Origin: Vibrio mimicus | Lineage (GTDB): Bacteria; Pseudomonadota; Gammaproteobacteria; Enterobacterales; Vibrionaceae | Direction of reading: 5' to 3' | Assembly (NCBI RefSeq): GCF_019048845.1 | Contig: NZ_CP077425.1 | Span: forward strand, 248,001-312,000 | DNA: 64,000 bases | In this document: positions 38,038 through 49,371 of the stretch, piece after piece | Layout of the letters: every line of letters starts with the position of its first letter | Numbering within the stretch: position 1 is the first letter of the stretch | Position numbers and translations under genes: made by a program | The notes under the pieces: generated by a model | Databases searched by the model: none | Told to the model about the DNA's origin: nothing | What the model saw: the letters and a program-made list of their open reading frames with translations, nothing else

Positions 38038-38703
38038 ATGACGGTTAGTTCAACAGATCTCAACAAACTGGCATTACTCCTAAAACCCGGTATGAAAGTG
38101 TCGGTTGAAATACAATTTGGCCCAGAAGATTCTTATGCTTTTCACACCACTCTGATTGGCCACAAAATTGATCAGCACATTATTTTGGACTTGCCGCTCA
38201 AAGCGCATCAAGCTTTGGTGATGCGTAAACTCAAGAATGTCCATATCGTGCTTCGAGGAATGTGTGATACTGAATTAGGGCACATAGTGGCTTTTCAGAG
38301 TTCCATTTTGCAAGCCAGCACCAAGCCATTCTGCATGCTCTTTATGCGCCCACCAAAACACTTTGCCACCAAAGCAATTCGCAGCCATGAGCGCTATAAG
38401 ATAGCAATTCCTGCCGAATTGAATGAAAACAACCGAAGCTACTCTGGCACTTTGATTGATTTTTCAATCTCAGGCTGTGGGGTGTTTATTGATGGGGAAA
38501 ATGAGTTAAACAAAGGTTCCAAAGTACGAATCAACAGTGAACTTGATCCATTTCTGCCCAAACGAATCAAAAGTCAGATCGTTAATATTCGCCGTCAATC
38601 CAATGGGCATCTCATCGGTATTCAGTTTGATCAGCCCATCACTTTGACAGAAACGCTCAAAAAGCAGGTGTTAGAGCAAGCTTTTCTCGCTGGCTCCATC
38701 TAA
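38038..38703 (+). CDS. plzE: PilZ-domain c-di-GMP-binding protein
   Basis: A 221-residue cytoplasmic c-di-GMP effector with an N-terminal YcgR-N-like domain (about 10-105) and a C-terminal PilZ domain (about 112-215). The ligand motifs are intact: RxxxR as R115-SHE-R119 and DxSxxG as D141-F-S143-I-S-G146. Position next to luxQ fits VCA0735 (PlzE) from memory. AAGAG precedes the ATG. The last 33 bases overlap the end of luxQ on the other strand. Confidence 0.92.
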   Translation: MTVSSTDLNKLALLLKPGMKVSVEIQFGPEDSYAFHTTLIGHKIDQHIILDLPLKAHQALVMRKLKNVHIVLRGMCDTELGHIVAFQSSILQASTKPFCMLFMRPPKHFATKAIRSHERYKIAIPAELNENNRSYSGTLIDFSISGCGVFIDGENELNKGSKVRINSELDPFLPKRIKSQIVNIRRQSNGHLIGIQFDQPITLTETLKKQVLEQAFLAGSI

Positions 38704-41268
38704 ACCTTCCTCTTGGCTCAAGTGCTGATTTTTGAAATGCTCTAGCGCTTGATGCAAGGTTTGCTCTTTCAAAGGCTTAACTAAAACAAACTCGGCGCCA
38801 GCATGGAAAAATGCTTGCCGCGTTTCGTCAAGTCCATCAGCCGTACAGGCATACACGACAACCGGCAAATTCAGCACTTTTTTTATCGTGTGCGTGGTTT
38901 CAACACCGTCTAGATAAGGCAGTTGGTTATCCATTAACACTAAGTCATAGCGATGTTGTTTGAGCTCTTCAAGCGCTTGTAAACCATCAGTGACCCAACT
39001 GACATCCAAACCATATTTACGGCAAAATGCTTGAGCAATAAAAGCGTTGGTGTGGTTATCTTCCACCAGCAATACACGCAGCGGCTTATCAAACAACTGA
39101 TACGGTTCTTGTGGCGGCGCAAGTTGCTTTGGAGCTGCCACCGCCTCTACCAATTCAATGGGTAACTGGATCTCAAATCGTGTACCACGCCCATACTCCG
39201 AGTTGACATGCAGCTGCCCACTCAACATCTCGACTAAGCTGTGCACAATCGCTAACCCTAAGCCACTGCCACCATATTCACGAGTTGTGGTAGATTCGGC
39301 TTGCACAAATGGCTCAAAAATCACCGTGAGATCTTGTTCGCGGATCCCAATCCCCGTATCCACAACCTGAATCACGAGCTGTGCTAACGGATCGCCTTCT
39401 ATCAGCTCAAGAACGACTCGGATGGACCCTTGATGAGTAAACTTAATGGCATTGTTCAGTAGATTAAACAGTATCTGGTTGATACGTACTTGGTCGCTGC
39501 GAACTAACACTGCACTGGTGATGTTTGAGTCCACGACTAACTCTAGTCCTTTGTCGTTACACAGAGGGCGATAAATTCGGTCGATGGCATACACCAATTC
39601 ATTGAGCCGGAATTCGCTCTTTTGAATGCGGAATTTACCTTGCTCTAAACGAGAAAAATCTAAAATGTCATTCAGTACTGCCAGCAAATGTTCGCCACTG
39701 CTACACAGAACGGCGACATGCTCACGCTGCTCATCGGTAAGCGGTGTACGTTTCAACAACTGAGAAACCCCTAGCACACCATTGAGTGGTGTACGTAGCT
39801 CGTGGCTCATTTTAGCCAAAAACTCAGCTCTAACCCGTGCCGACTCTTCCGCTTCGCGCCTTGCGACTTGGCTCTGTTTCTCGGCTTCCGCAATCGAGGT
39901 AACATCCTGCCCTTGAGTAATGATTGAAATGATCTGCCCTTCCACCTTAATCGGTGACAAGTTCCAGCGATACACTCGGCCATCCACTTCGGTTGTCACT
40001 TCACTGGGACTTTTACCTTGTGCAGCATAGGTAATCATGGGTAACAATTGCTTTTCAAGAATTTCAAACAAGAAGTGGTTCTGTGAATCTTCTCGGAGAA
40101 ATTGGATTTGTGCCGAAGGGTTCATGCGGATCAAACGGCCAGCAGTGTTCCAAAGCATGGTCGGGGACAAGGCAAAATTAAACAGATCTTCAAACTGCTT
40201 TTCTTTGTTCGCCAAACGGCGGAATGACTGCTCTAAAGTGCGCCCAAAGTAGTCAAATTCATAGATCTTAGAACCTTCAAAATCACTTTTGGTGTCAAGA
40301 TCCATCAATTTGTACGTGTAATTCATCAGCGTTTCAATTTCAGACTGAATCCGTTTTTGCAGCCACCAGCGTGAAGCTATCGACACTCCCACTAACATCA
40401 AAAGTGAAAACGCGATCCAGAAATAAAAATTATCTCGCAGGGTCAACACATTTTGATTGGTTTGAATGGAGTAGACACACAGATACGTCGAAACACTTTC
40501 TACATCTAAGTACGTTTTTCCAACAATAAAGCTGTCACTCATTGCATCATGACCACTGTTCAACACACTCTCTAGCGAATACGGTTCATTCCCTTTCAGC
40601 GTTGAGGCCAGCGGTGTGGAATCCACCGCTAATACTAGATTGTCTGAGTTACTGCCACTGCGAATGGTTTCGACTAAAGCAAAGTTGTCGTTTAGGACTA
40701 TCCCGACATAAAGATACCCCATCACTTGCCCAGTTCCTGGCTCAATCAATGAAGAACGGCGAACAAGTAAGTGAATCTGCTTCCCTTCACTAGGGGTTTG
40801 CACCAGATGCCAGTTGCCACTGATGGCAACCTTGCGGATCAGTTTTTTCTGCTCTTCAGGGGAAATTCCATAAAATGTCGCGTTACCATCATCCCATAGG
40901 ATCTCATCATTGCTTGCGATAAAACGTAGATCTGGCGCATTGGAGAGCTCGAGCTCATCAACACTGGAGAAGAATTCATCGAGCTGATTTGATTGTCGAC
41001 TTGCTAATGCACTGGTTAAACTGGCATTTTTTGCCGTACTGTCTTGATGAATTTTGAGTGCGGCGAGCCGAAAGTCGAACAGACTTTGGATTAAACTCGA
41101 TGTTTGAACTGAAGTACGTTGCCCTTCCTGCGCCATCAAACGGCTACTGATCTGATAGCTTTGAAACAAAACGCTCAGGATCAACAGCCCCATGGTTGCA
41201 ACTACAGCATGAGTAATAAAGGAGGCGATACGTTGCTTATGCTTGATCTGACTAGGTCGAATGTTCAA
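38671..41268 (-). CDS. luxQ: LuxQ autoinducer-2 hybrid sensor kinase/phosphatase
   Basis: With LuxP, senses AI-2 and feeds phosphate to LuxU/LuxO. The 865-residue protein has membrane helices at about 17-37 and 278-298 flanking a periplasmic LuxPQ domain, a PAS-like region (about 355-460), a HisKA domain with H489 (MSHELRTPLNG), HATPase motifs (NLLNNAIKF, VVDTGIGI, GGSGLGLAI) and a receiver with D780 (LVLMDNQLPY). The start is TTG 41268, supported by AGAGGA eight bases upstream. Spacing to luxP is 21 bases, so they form one operon. Confidence 0.95.
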   Translation of the reverse strand: MNIRPSQIKHKQRIASFITHAVVATMGLLILSVLFQSYQISSRLMAQEGQRTSVQTSSLIQSLFDFRLAALKIHQDSTAKNASLTSALASRQSNQLDEFFSSVDELELSNAPDLRFIASNDEILWDDGNATFYGISPEEQKKLIRKVAISGNWHLVQTPSEGKQIHLLVRRSSLIEPGTGQVMGYLYVGIVLNDNFALVETIRSGSNSDNLVLAVDSTPLASTLKGNEPYSLESVLNSGHDAMSDSFIVGKTYLDVESVSTYLCVYSIQTNQNVLTLRDNFYFWIAFSLLMLVGVSIASRWWLQKRIQSEIETLMNYTYKLMDLDTKSDFEGSKIYEFDYFGRTLEQSFRRLANKEKQFEDLFNFALSPTMLWNTAGRLIRMNPSAQIQFLREDSQNHFLFEILEKQLLPMITYAAQGKSPSEVTTEVDGRVYRWNLSPIKVEGQIISIITQGQDVTSIAEAEKQSQVARREAEESARVRAEFLAKMSHELRTPLNGVLGVSQLLKRTPLTDEQREHVAVLCSSGEHLLAVLNDILDFSRLEQGKFRIQKSEFRLNELVYAIDRIYRPLCNDKGLELVVDSNITSAVLVRSDQVRINQILFNLLNNAIKFTHQGSIRVVLELIEGDPLAQLVIQVVDTGIGIREQDLTVIFEPFVQAESTTTREYGGSGLGLAIVHSLVEMLSGQLHVNSEYGRGTRFEIQLPIELVEAVAAPKQLAPPQEPYQLFDKPLRVLLVEDNHTNAFIAQAFCRKYGLDVSWVTDGLQALEELKQHRYDLVLMDNQLPYLDGVETTHTIKKVLNLPVVVYACTADGLDETRQAFFHAGAEFVLVKPLKEQTLHQALEHFKNQHLSQEEGLDGASEKSLL

Positions 41269-41289
41269 ACACGAAATCCTCTTTTGCCC

Positions 41290-42519
<1,230 letters not shown>

Positions 42520-42526
42520 TCATAGA

Positions 42527-42559
42527 GCAGGCATGGGAAAAATGGTTTCTCATGCCTGC
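42527..42559. terminator. Long hairpin between the TraF-like gene and luxP
   Basis: A 14-bp stem with one G-T pair (42527-42540 with 42546-42559; core GCAGGCATG / CATGCCTGC). It lies 30 bases after the stop of the leftward TraF-like gene, so it can end that transcript before luxPQ. Confidence 0.65.
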
Positions 42560-42587
42560 AAATGCTCATTTATTCAACAATTTATAA

Positions 42588-43748
42588 TCAGAAGGTAAAG
42601 GCCAGATTCGCCGAAACACCATACTGATTGCTCCCAGCGTAGGAACCCGCGAGATCCAAATTAACCAAATCTCCAGGACTAATACCAAAACCGAGCGATA
42701 CAGAATCATCTAACGAATTTTGTAAATCCACTTCATAGCCCGCCCGAAGCTGAGCCCAATTCCATGCATTCCCTTCAATCCCGATCCGGATAAACTGAGT
42801 ATCATCTTTATCACCACTGAACCGACGCTGCTTGGTTAAATCCAGATCCAATGCTGCAACAAAGAAATCGCTGACATAACTACCAGACACGGTGATTTGA
42901 GTATCCAAGTTATAGGTATTGTTTTTATTTAGCGTTTCAATGTCTTTCGCAAACAGATCTTTTACCACCATCCCTAGTCGATACTGTTCGAGCAGCCAAA
43001 CTGCGCCAATATCAAAGTTAAAGGCATTGTCTTTCACTTCACTTTTATCGTAATCATTTAAGTCAAAAGATTTGATTGAGGCATTATCTTGATATGTTCG
43101 CAACTGTTGCACTTTGGGGGTAACCCCCAACGCGACCGTTTGTCCGCCGAGCACAACTTGTTTTGCAATCGCAACCCCAACTTCGGTGTAACTGAATGCC
43201 GTAATATCCACATCCGAGTTTTGATAGCGATTTTGCACATCTGTGGCGCTATCACCTGTTTTAGCTGCCACGTTGGCTTTAGCGATCACCTCCGCATAGC
43301 CGCGAGTGAAAAAATTCAATGACACCGCTTTAAGTGGCATCGCAACTGCCAAGCCAATTCCCGCTGTCACTGCCAATGGTTTGTCATCCGATAACTGATC
43401 GAGATAACGGTTCATCTGATCAATATTGTCTTGGGTTGCCGCACCCGCTCCTAATCGTTCAAATTGTTCAATCGAATCTTGCAGATCATCTAACGTTGTC
43501 AGAGATTCATCAGTGTCCTCAGCTCTTAGCCCTATGCTAGGCAGTAGCACACCAAAGGAATCTTTCTTCCGATAAACCGCGGTTAGTGCAGGGTTATAAT
43601 AAGGCGCGAGAAGATAATCAGCAGAGGAAACGCCTGTGTTGCCCATACCTGCACCACGAGCATCTACCACCAAGTTGTCTGCTATGGCGATTGATGGAAT
43701 GGCCATAGCCATGACCATAGTTAAAGTATTTTTTATTTGATTATTCAT
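42588..43748 (-). CDS. traF: TraF-like outer-membrane protein
   Basis: A 386-residue exported protein of the family annotated as conjugal-transfer TraF, with FadL-like features: signal peptide ending SIAIADN, an early DARGAGMGNTGVSSADYLLAPYYNPAL segment (positions about 28-54), repeated amphipathic strands and a C-terminal Phe (NLAFTF). No conjugation genes are nearby, so a chromosomal role is likely and the name is only a family label. AAAGGA abuts the ATG with no spacer, so the exact start is uncertain; no better start preserves the signal peptide. Confidence 0.8.
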   Translation of the reverse strand: MNNQIKNTLTMVMAMAIPSIAIADNLVVDARGAGMGNTGVSSADYLLAPYYNPALTAVYRKKDSFGVLLPSIGLRAEDTDESLTTLDDLQDSIEQFERLGAGAATQDNIDQMNRYLDQLSDDKPLAVTAGIGLAVAMPLKAVSLNFFTRGYAEVIAKANVAAKTGDSATDVQNRYQNSDVDITAFSYTEVGVAIAKQVVLGGQTVALGVTPKVQQLRTYQDNASIKSFDLNDYDKSEVKDNAFNFDIGAVWLLEQYRLGMVVKDLFAKDIETLNKNNTYNLDTQITVSGSYVSDFFVAALDLDLTKQRRFSGDKDDTQFIRIGIEGNAWNWAQLRAGYEVDLQNSLDDSVSLGFGISPGDLVNLDLAGSYAGSNQYGVSANLAFTF

Positions 43749-43848
43749 TCCTTTACCAACCTATTTTCGGGATCCCCATAAACAAGGTTAATACAAGAAT
43801 GACTTTTTCCCAGCGAACAAGGTGATCGCGTTCACTAATCAGGCAGGA

Positions 43849-44154
43849 TCAACAGAAAATAACGTTGCAGTGTTCGATATGAGCGCAGCCTTCAACCAGC
43901 TTTTCTTTTTGTGCTTTCGAAAGTGCTTTAATTCGGCACTCCAACTTGAGTGCCGTACTTTTGTCATCAACGGGGTAAGTCCACACCAATTCGAGTGGAC
44001 CTTTCCCTCGCAAAGCTTTTGCTCCGCATCCTTTCTGATGCTGAGCAAAGCGGCGCGCGATGTTAGTAGTAATGCCACAGTAAAGTGCGTTATTGGCACA
44101 ACGCACCAGATAGACAAACCAAGCTGAAGAGATGAGATCAGACGCTTCCATCAA
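43849..44154 (-). CDS. GIY-YIG nuclease superfamily protein (UPF0213/YhbQ type)
   Basis: A 101-residue single-domain GIY-YIG protein. The signature appears as [19 protein letters not shown], with the catalytic Arg in ARRFAQHQ and a metal-binding Glu in [10 protein letters not shown]. Relatives are small stand-alone endonucleases of unclear role in DNA/RNA repair. The start ATG overlaps the yceH stop (ATGA), so it is coupled to yceH. Confidence 0.88.
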   Translation of the reverse strand: MMEASDLISSAWFVYLVRCANNALYCGITTNIARRFAQHQKGCGAKALRGKGPLELVWTYPVDDKSTALKLECRIKALSKAQKEKLVEGCAHIEHCNVIFC

Positions 44155-44804
44155 CCTAAATGCAGCTCAATAAGTGCACGTAACTCTGCCACTTCTTCAC
44201 GCAGAGCAGCAACTTCCTGCTCCAGTTCAGCCAGTTGTGACGATGATGGAGCCCCTTCCATATCCGCACTGGCCGCAAAGGTACTCATGTCAATGTCACC
44301 GCAAAACAGATGATGATAGCGAGATTCTCGCTTACCGGGTTCACGCGGCAGTTTGACGACTAAAGCACCTGAAGATCGGTTAGCTAAGCGTTCGAGTACC
44401 GCTTCGGTTTCTTTGACGTCACTGAAATTACACAAACGGTTGGTACGTGTACGCAGTTCACCCGGCGTTTGCGCTCCACGCAGAAGCAAGCAACAAATTA
44501 GCCCAAGCTCTTGTTCATTCAGCTTCAAATCGCCAAATTCCGTATTGCAGAAACGGTGCTGATATTTACTGGTACGGCTGTTAAAGCTGCTTTCATCACT
44601 CACAAGGCGACGAGCAATCAGAGCTTCCACCGTATCTTGCACTTCCGCTTCACTCAGAGAGAGCACCGGCTCACGATTGCTCTTTTGGTTACAAGCCGTT
44701 GTCAGGCTATTGAGCGTCAATGGATAGTGATCGGGCGTGGTAACTTCTTTTTCAATCAAACAGCCAATTACGCGGGCTTCGAGTGGGGAGAGTTGAATCG
44801 TCAT
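44151..44804 (-). CDS. yceH: YceH/DUF480 family protein
   Basis: A 217-residue conserved cytoplasmic protein made of two winged-helix domains ([27 protein letters not shown]... and [19 protein letters not shown]), ending in a coiled coil ([20 protein letters not shown]). Function is not established; the folds suggest nucleic-acid binding. It is coupled to the GIY-YIG nuclease gene downstream, supporting a nucleic-acid-related role. Confidence 0.92.
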   Translation of the reverse strand: MTIQLSPLEARVIGCLIEKEVTTPDHYPLTLNSLTTACNQKSNREPVLSLSEAEVQDTVEALIARRLVSDESSFNSRTSKYQHRFCNTEFGDLKLNEQELGLICCLLLRGAQTPGELRTRTNRLCNFSDVKETEAVLERLANRSSGALVVKLPREPGKRESRYHHLFCGDIDMSTFAASADMEGAPSSSQLAELEQEVAALREEVAELRALIELHLG

Positions 44805-44846
44805 CGTGCTTTCCTTCTGCTAACGGGCGAACCCGAAGTCGGTATT

Positions 44847-45044
44847 TTAATGCTCGGTTAATAGAGGCAACCGAATTATCTTGCCATTTTCATCAATCAT
44901 GACGATTTTGGCGCGGTTTAACTCAATTTCGGTCAACTCGAGTTGCTCACGCGCGACAACGTAAGCCTCACGCAGCTTAATGGCAGCGGCATCAGGCTCA
45001 GTGTGCATCGGCGGTAAGGGAACCAAAATTTCAGAATTACGCAT
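44847..45044 (-). CDS. Small conserved-looking hypothetical protein
   Basis: A 65-residue charged, mainly helical protein (PDAAAIKLREAYVVAREQLE) ending in a short beta hairpin (KIVMIDENGKIIRLPLL). No signal or membrane segment. It lies 42 bases upstream of yceH on the same strand and may lead that operon. I do not recognise a family. Confidence 0.6.
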   Translation of the reverse strand: MRNSEILVPLPPMHTEPDAAAIKLREAYVVAREQLELTEIELNRAKIVMIDENGKIIRLPLLTEH

Positions 45045-45231
45045 GGTTACTCAAGATGTCTTCATGAATGGCGCTAATGATATAGTGCATTTTTTCCTAT
45101 GTACAATCGGCCAACACACTGAGTGGTGATAAATTGGCCAAGTTAAGCCGCATATTGATCTTAAGTCTGTTATGAAAAGAATTGTTGTGTTTTAATCTTC
45201 GCAGTTGCATTAAAAGTAGGAAAAGGAACCT

Positions 45232-45552
45232 ATGAACAGCGTATTTGAAATTGTGAGCTTGGCTCGTCGCAAAAATAAACTTCAACGCGAACTCGATGAT
45301 AACGAGAAAAAAGTTCGTGATAACCGCAAGCGTGTTGAACTACTGGTTAACCTGTTGGACTACATCAAACCAAACATGAGCCACGAAGAAATTCTCGGCA
45401 TCATCAAAAACATGAAGTCTGACTACGAAGATCGTGTGGATGACCACATCATCAAGAGCGCGGAAATTTCTAAAGAGCGCCGTGACCTCAGCCGTCGTAT
45501 CAAAGACTTAACTGAACACGATAAGCAGATGACTCAAGGCAAAAAAGCCTAA
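45232..45552 (+). CDS. tmaR: Pole-localizer protein TmaR (YeeX/DUF496)
   Basis: A 106-residue coiled-coil protein that matches E. coli YeeX closely: [36 protein letters not shown] and [20 protein letters not shown]. In E. coli it assembles at one pole and sequesters PTS Enzyme I, controlling sugar uptake. AAGGAACC sits before the ATG. A strong terminator follows. Confidence 0.92.
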   Translation: MNSVFEIVSLARRKNKLQRELDDNEKKVRDNRKRVELLVNLLDYIKPNMSHEEILGIIKNMKSDYEDRVDDHIIKSAEISKERRDLSRRIKDLTEHDKQMTQGKKA

Positions 45553-45561
45553 TGATTCAAG

Positions 45562-45590
45562 ACCCACCGCAAGGTGGGTTTTCTTTTTCT
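45562..45590 (+). terminator. Terminator after tmaR
   Basis: A perfect 7-bp stem ACCCACC / GGTGGGT with GCAA loop, followed by a long T-rich tract. Confidence 0.92.
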
Positions 45591-45963
45591 CTCTATCATT
45601 TTGATCCCCAGCCAATCTCTCCCATCGGCGTTAAGTTATCTATCAATGATTCCGAGCAAAAACCGAACGTGATCGACATTAAACGTTTGCGTAATCGCTA
45701 ACCTTCTCCGAACAAAATTACGAGCCTTTCATCACAAATTTTCCATTGCTATAGTGGGAACAGTGATTCAACAGGATGCTCGGACAAGCGCAAGTTTGAC
45801 TAAAATAGCGATATAGCGGCATCTTTTCTTGGTGTTTTAGCCATACTCAACTCATGGCAAATTCATCAAGAAACCATTCGAGGCATGGAGCTTCCTCACT
45901 ATTCTCACGATGAGAAGATTGGTACGACACTGACACTGTCCACACTTTATAGAGGGTCAAATA
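45591..45963. other. Gap without a supported gene
   Basis: About 370 bases between the tmaR terminator and the next gene. Short open frames exist but none has a good ribosome site or coding look. It presumably holds the promoter of the downstream membrane protein; GAGGG just before 45964 is that gene's ribosome site. Confidence 0.6.
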
Positions 45964-46215
45964 ATGGAAATGAGTATGGTTGAAATTTTAGGATACGCAG
46001 CATCAATCATGGTGGCGGTTTCGCTAATGATGAAAGACATCGTAAGACTGCGTGTACTGAATTTTATTGGTTGTGCGCTATTCACCGCCTACGGATTAAT
46101 GATTGATGCATGGCCAGTGGTCGTGACTAATGGCTTTATTGCCTGTGTAAACGTCTACTTCTTGGTGAAAATGCAGCAGGAAAAAAAGCCTGACGCGTCT
46201 TCGAGCGCGGCTTAA
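45964..46215 (+). CDS. Small membrane protein, SemiSWEET/YgjV-like
   Basis: An 83-residue protein with three hydrophobic helices (about 6-25, 33-50, 52-70). The pattern GYAASIMVAVSLMMKDIVRL and NFIGCALFTAYGLMID recalls the three-helix half-transporter module of SemiSWEET-like proteins. No PQ motif is present, so sugar transport is not claimed. GAGGG lies upstream of the ATG. A bidirectional terminator follows. Confidence 0.75.
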   Translation: MEMSMVEILGYAASIMVAVSLMMKDIVRLRVLNFIGCALFTAYGLMIDAWPVVVTNGFIACVNVYFLVKMQQEKKPDASSSAA

Positions 46216-46230
46216 TTCCCCCAGACGAAA

Positions 46231-46264
46231 AAATAATGCCCGGTTTATCCGGGCATTATTTTTA
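46231..46264. terminator. Bidirectional terminator between the small membrane protein gene and glpK
   Basis: A perfect 12-bp stem AATAATGCCCGG / CCGGGCATTATT with A and T flanks on both sides, between convergent genes. Confidence 0.92.
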
Positions 46265-46279
46265 TCAAGAAGGCGACTT

Positions 46280-47797
46280 CTACTCTTCTTCGTTGTGCAG
46301 CTCAGCCCATGCTTGAGCACATTTCACCGCACGCTTCCAGCCTTTGTAACGGCGTTGGCGTTTTTCTTCATCATGATGTGGCGCAAAACTGCGATCAATT
46401 TCTGCTTTGCCCTGCAGCTCTTCCAAACCATCCCAGAAACCAACAGCAAGACCAGCTAGATAAGCCGCACCTAACGCGGTGACTTCCGTGACTTTCGGAC
46501 GATGCACTTCGGTATCCAATACATCCGCTTGGAACTGCATGAGGAAGTTATTGGCAACCGCACCACCATCGACACGCAGTGCTGAAAGCTTAATGCCAGA
46601 GTCCGCTTGCATCGCATCCAACACATCACGCGTTTGATAAGCAATACTTTCCAGCGTTGCGCGAATAATGTGGTTAGAGTTCACGCCACGCGTTAAACCC
46701 ACAATCGTGCCGCGCGCATACGCATCCCAATAGGGTGCACCTAAACCAGTAAACGCAGGCACAACGTACACACCATTGGAGGTATCCACTTTGGTGGCGA
46801 AGTATTCTGAGTCGCGAGCATCGGAAATCAGTTTCAGCTCATCACGCAGCCATTGAATGGATGCGCCTCCCATAAACACAGCCCCTTCCAGAGCGTAAGC
46901 CGGTTCACCGCGTGGGCCACACGCTAGCGTGGTCAATAAGCCGTTGTGTGACGTCACTTTTTCTTGTCCAGTGTTCATCAACAAGAAGCAACCCGTACCG
47001 TAGGTGTTTTTCGCTTGTCCCGCTTGCACGCACATTTGGCCGTACAGCGCCGCTTGTTGGTCACCCGCAATCCCCGCGATAGGAATACGCGTACCACCTT
47101 TACCACCAATGTTGGTTTGGCCATACACTTCCGATGATTTTTTCACTTCCGGCATCATGGAGAGCGGAATATTAAATTCGGCGAGGATCTTTTCATCCCA
47201 CTGCAAAGTGTTGATGTTGAACAGCATGGTTCGTGATGCGTTGGTGTAATCGGTCACATGCACACGGCCTTGGGTCATTTTCCACACTAGCCAAGTATCT
47301 ACGGTACCAAACAGCAGTTCACCGGCCTCGGCTTGCTCACGTGCGCCTTCAACATTGTCCAGAATCCATTTGATTTTCGTTCCAGAGAAGTAAGGATCGA
47401 GCACCAAACCGGTATTTTCGCGAATGTAACTTTCTAATCCGCGTGCTTTTAGCTCTTCACAAATGGCTGCGGTACGGCGACATTGCCAAACAATAGCGTT
47501 GTAGACAGGCTTACCGGTTTCTTTGTTCCAAACTACGGTGGTTTCACGTTGGTTAGTAATACCAATCGCCGCCACTTGATCGCTACGAATGCCAGCTTTA
47601 CCTAAAGCCTCAACTAATGTTGAGCTTTGGGTTGCATAAATCTCTAACGGATCGTGCTCCACCCACCCTGCTTCTGGGTAGATTTGGGTAAATTCACGCT
47701 GAGAAACGCTCACGATGTTCGCATCATGGTCTAACACCACGGCGCGAGAGCTGGTAGTACCTTGATCGAGAGCGACGATGTATTTTTGCTCAGTCAT
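46280..47797 (-). CDS. glpK: Glycerol kinase
   Basis: Phosphorylates glycerol to sn-glycerol-3-phosphate. The 505-residue FGGY-family protein shows [53 protein letters not shown] and [15 protein letters not shown]. Length is normal. AGGAAC precedes the ATG. It follows glpF in the leftward glpFK unit; glpF is frameshifted (see below), but glpK itself looks intact. Confidence 0.97.
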   Translation of the reverse strand: MTEQKYIVALDQGTTSSRAVVLDHDANIVSVSQREFTQIYPEAGWVEHDPLEIYATQSSTLVEALGKAGIRSDQVAAIGITNQRETTVVWNKETGKPVYNAIVWQCRRTAAICEELKARGLESYIRENTGLVLDPYFSGTKIKWILDNVEGAREQAEAGELLFGTVDTWLVWKMTQGRVHVTDYTNASRTMLFNINTLQWDEKILAEFNIPLSMMPEVKKSSEVYGQTNIGGKGGTRIPIAGIAGDQQAALYGQMCVQAGQAKNTYGTGCFLLMNTGQEKVTSHNGLLTTLACGPRGEPAYALEGAVFMGGASIQWLRDELKLISDARDSEYFATKVDTSNGVYVVPAFTGLGAPYWDAYARGTIVGLTRGVNSNHIIRATLESIAYQTRDVLDAMQADSGIKLSALRVDGGAVANNFLMQFQADVLDTEVHRPKVTEVTALGAAYLAGLAVGFWDGLEELQGKAEIDRSFAPHHDEEKRQRRYKGWKRAVKCAQAWAELHNEEE

Positions 47798-47868
47798 GTT
47801 CTGTTCCTTATGGTTTCACGTTCGTACGTAATATTTTTAATGTGTTTTGTTGTTTAATTTTATACCGG

Positions 47869-48722
47869 CTATGCGCGGGCTTCTTCATTCTCTTCCGTAA
47901 CATCACATTGGTTCGGAATAGTGCAACCTGTGCCTGTTTTGGGTAGGTAAGCGGCGATAAATTTTGGGTATGCCCACGCACCAAAGCACGCACCTAAAAT
48001 TGGTGCCACAATCGGTACGATGAAATAAGGGATCTCTTTTGCACCCGTCAGGGCATAGTCCCATCCCGCTAAGTAGGCAAACAGTTTAGGACCGAAATCA
48101 CGGCTGGGTTCATAGCAAAACCTGTCAATGGACCTAATGAGCCGCCAATCACCGCAATCAAAATACCGATCAACAGAGGGTTCATTGCGTTGCGATGCGC
48201 GCCATTGTTTTCATCGCCTAACGCCAAAATCGCGAACATCAGTACCGCAGTAATAGTGAATTCGACCGCCATTGCCCCCATAAAAGAGATAGAAGCGTGA
48301 GGATAGGTTGAGAAAATCCCTGCAGTGGCTAACGCCTCTTGGCTGCTACGTACAAAGTTGTGAGCGATTTCATAATCAGTAAAAAGGTTGCTGTACAAGC
48401 TGTAGACCAAAGCAGCAGAGCAAAATGCACCTGCCACTTGCGAGACGATGTAAGGCAGCACTTTCGCTTTATCAAAACCGTGGAAAGCGGCTAAAGCGAT
48501 AGTAACCGCAGGATTAATGTGTGCGCCAGAAACCCCAGCCGTGCAGTAGATAGCAATGGAAACCCCGAGGCCCCAGACAATACTAATTTCCCACTGCCCA
48601 AATTGTGCACCCGCTAATACAAGGGCAGCAACGCAGCCCACGCCAAAGAAAATCAGTAAACCTGTGCCGATAAACTCGGCGATACACTGCCCAAGCAGAG
48701 TATGTTGCTTTGTTTGATTCAT
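47869..48722 (-). pseudogene. glpF: Glycerol facilitator GlpF, one-base frameshift
   Basis: Aquaglyceroporin gene, disrupted. From ATG 48722 (AGGA upstream) the frame reads a normal GlpF through the first NPA (70-72, GAHINPAV) to the second NPA (205-207, GFAMNPA). It then switches frame and stops after ten abnormal residues (217 aa). In the other frame the expected RDFGPKLFAYLAGWD continuation runs to a stop at 47869-47871. The gene is 854 bases, one short of 285 codons. The missing base is one G of the GG at 48102-48103 on the + strand. The first abnormal residue replaces the selectivity-filter arginine, and helix 6 is lost. A true mutation or a sequencing error cannot be separated here. Confidence 0.92.
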
Positions 48723-49371
48723 AATCAGAGTCCTATTTGTTATATTGCTACCAAAGCCGACTTTCTCAGAAAACAAAACCACACAAACTCTAAATATCAG
48801 TATTAACCGCTAAAATTTTGGTAAGTATGATATGTTTTATCTACCTCCTACACTATCGGCTCTGATCACAAGAATTTCATGATCGTTATTGGATGAACAA
48901 CGTTACTGTTCGCGGTGAATCTGGCACAAAAAAACACCACGAAAACAAACGACCGCAATTAATGAGTGTTCGAGCGCAATTTTGTTATTAACAAATTCGT
49001 TTTTTGTTAAACAACGCATCTTTTCCCACTCTTTCCTTACCTTAAAAAAAATGGTTCATTCTTTGGTTTAGTCATCACTAAATCATATGCAAAGGCAAGC
49101 TTTAACAAGCAGCCACGCTGAAAATTCGGCAAAATCAGCATTGTCAGGAATCAGACTCTATCATTCAAACGAACAAAAGATGTATCACAAATGTTACGCA
49201 GAGTGTTAAATATCAATAGAAATGCGACATAAAATTATGACAGTGAACATATGAGCCTGACTACAATAACCACCAAATGCTCGTTCGCGCTTTTGTGAGC
49301 AAGACAACGAACATGAAGTGAAAATAATGGCACACTCTTCATATGTATTTTGATTGCATAAGGTTGAGCTC
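48723..49371. promoter_or_regulatory. Divergent glpFK / glpABC control region
   Basis: About 650 bases with no supported gene. Two TGTTCG (48907-48912, 48967-48972) and two CGAACA (49170-49175, 49308-49313) elements resemble GlpR half-sites, and TTTTGTGAGC near 49291-49300 resembles a CRP half-site. The arrangement suits glycerol-3-phosphate induction and catabolite control, but none is a full consensus site. Confidence 0.5.

Noticed and set aside
42588..43748. TraF-like gene as a sign of a conjugative element
   Set aside because: No other transfer, relaxase, integrase or partition gene is present, and the flanks are ordinary core genes.
45591..45963. Short open frame starting near 45876 upstream of the small membrane protein
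   Set aside because: About 30 codons, no ribosome site, and it reads into the next gene in another frame.
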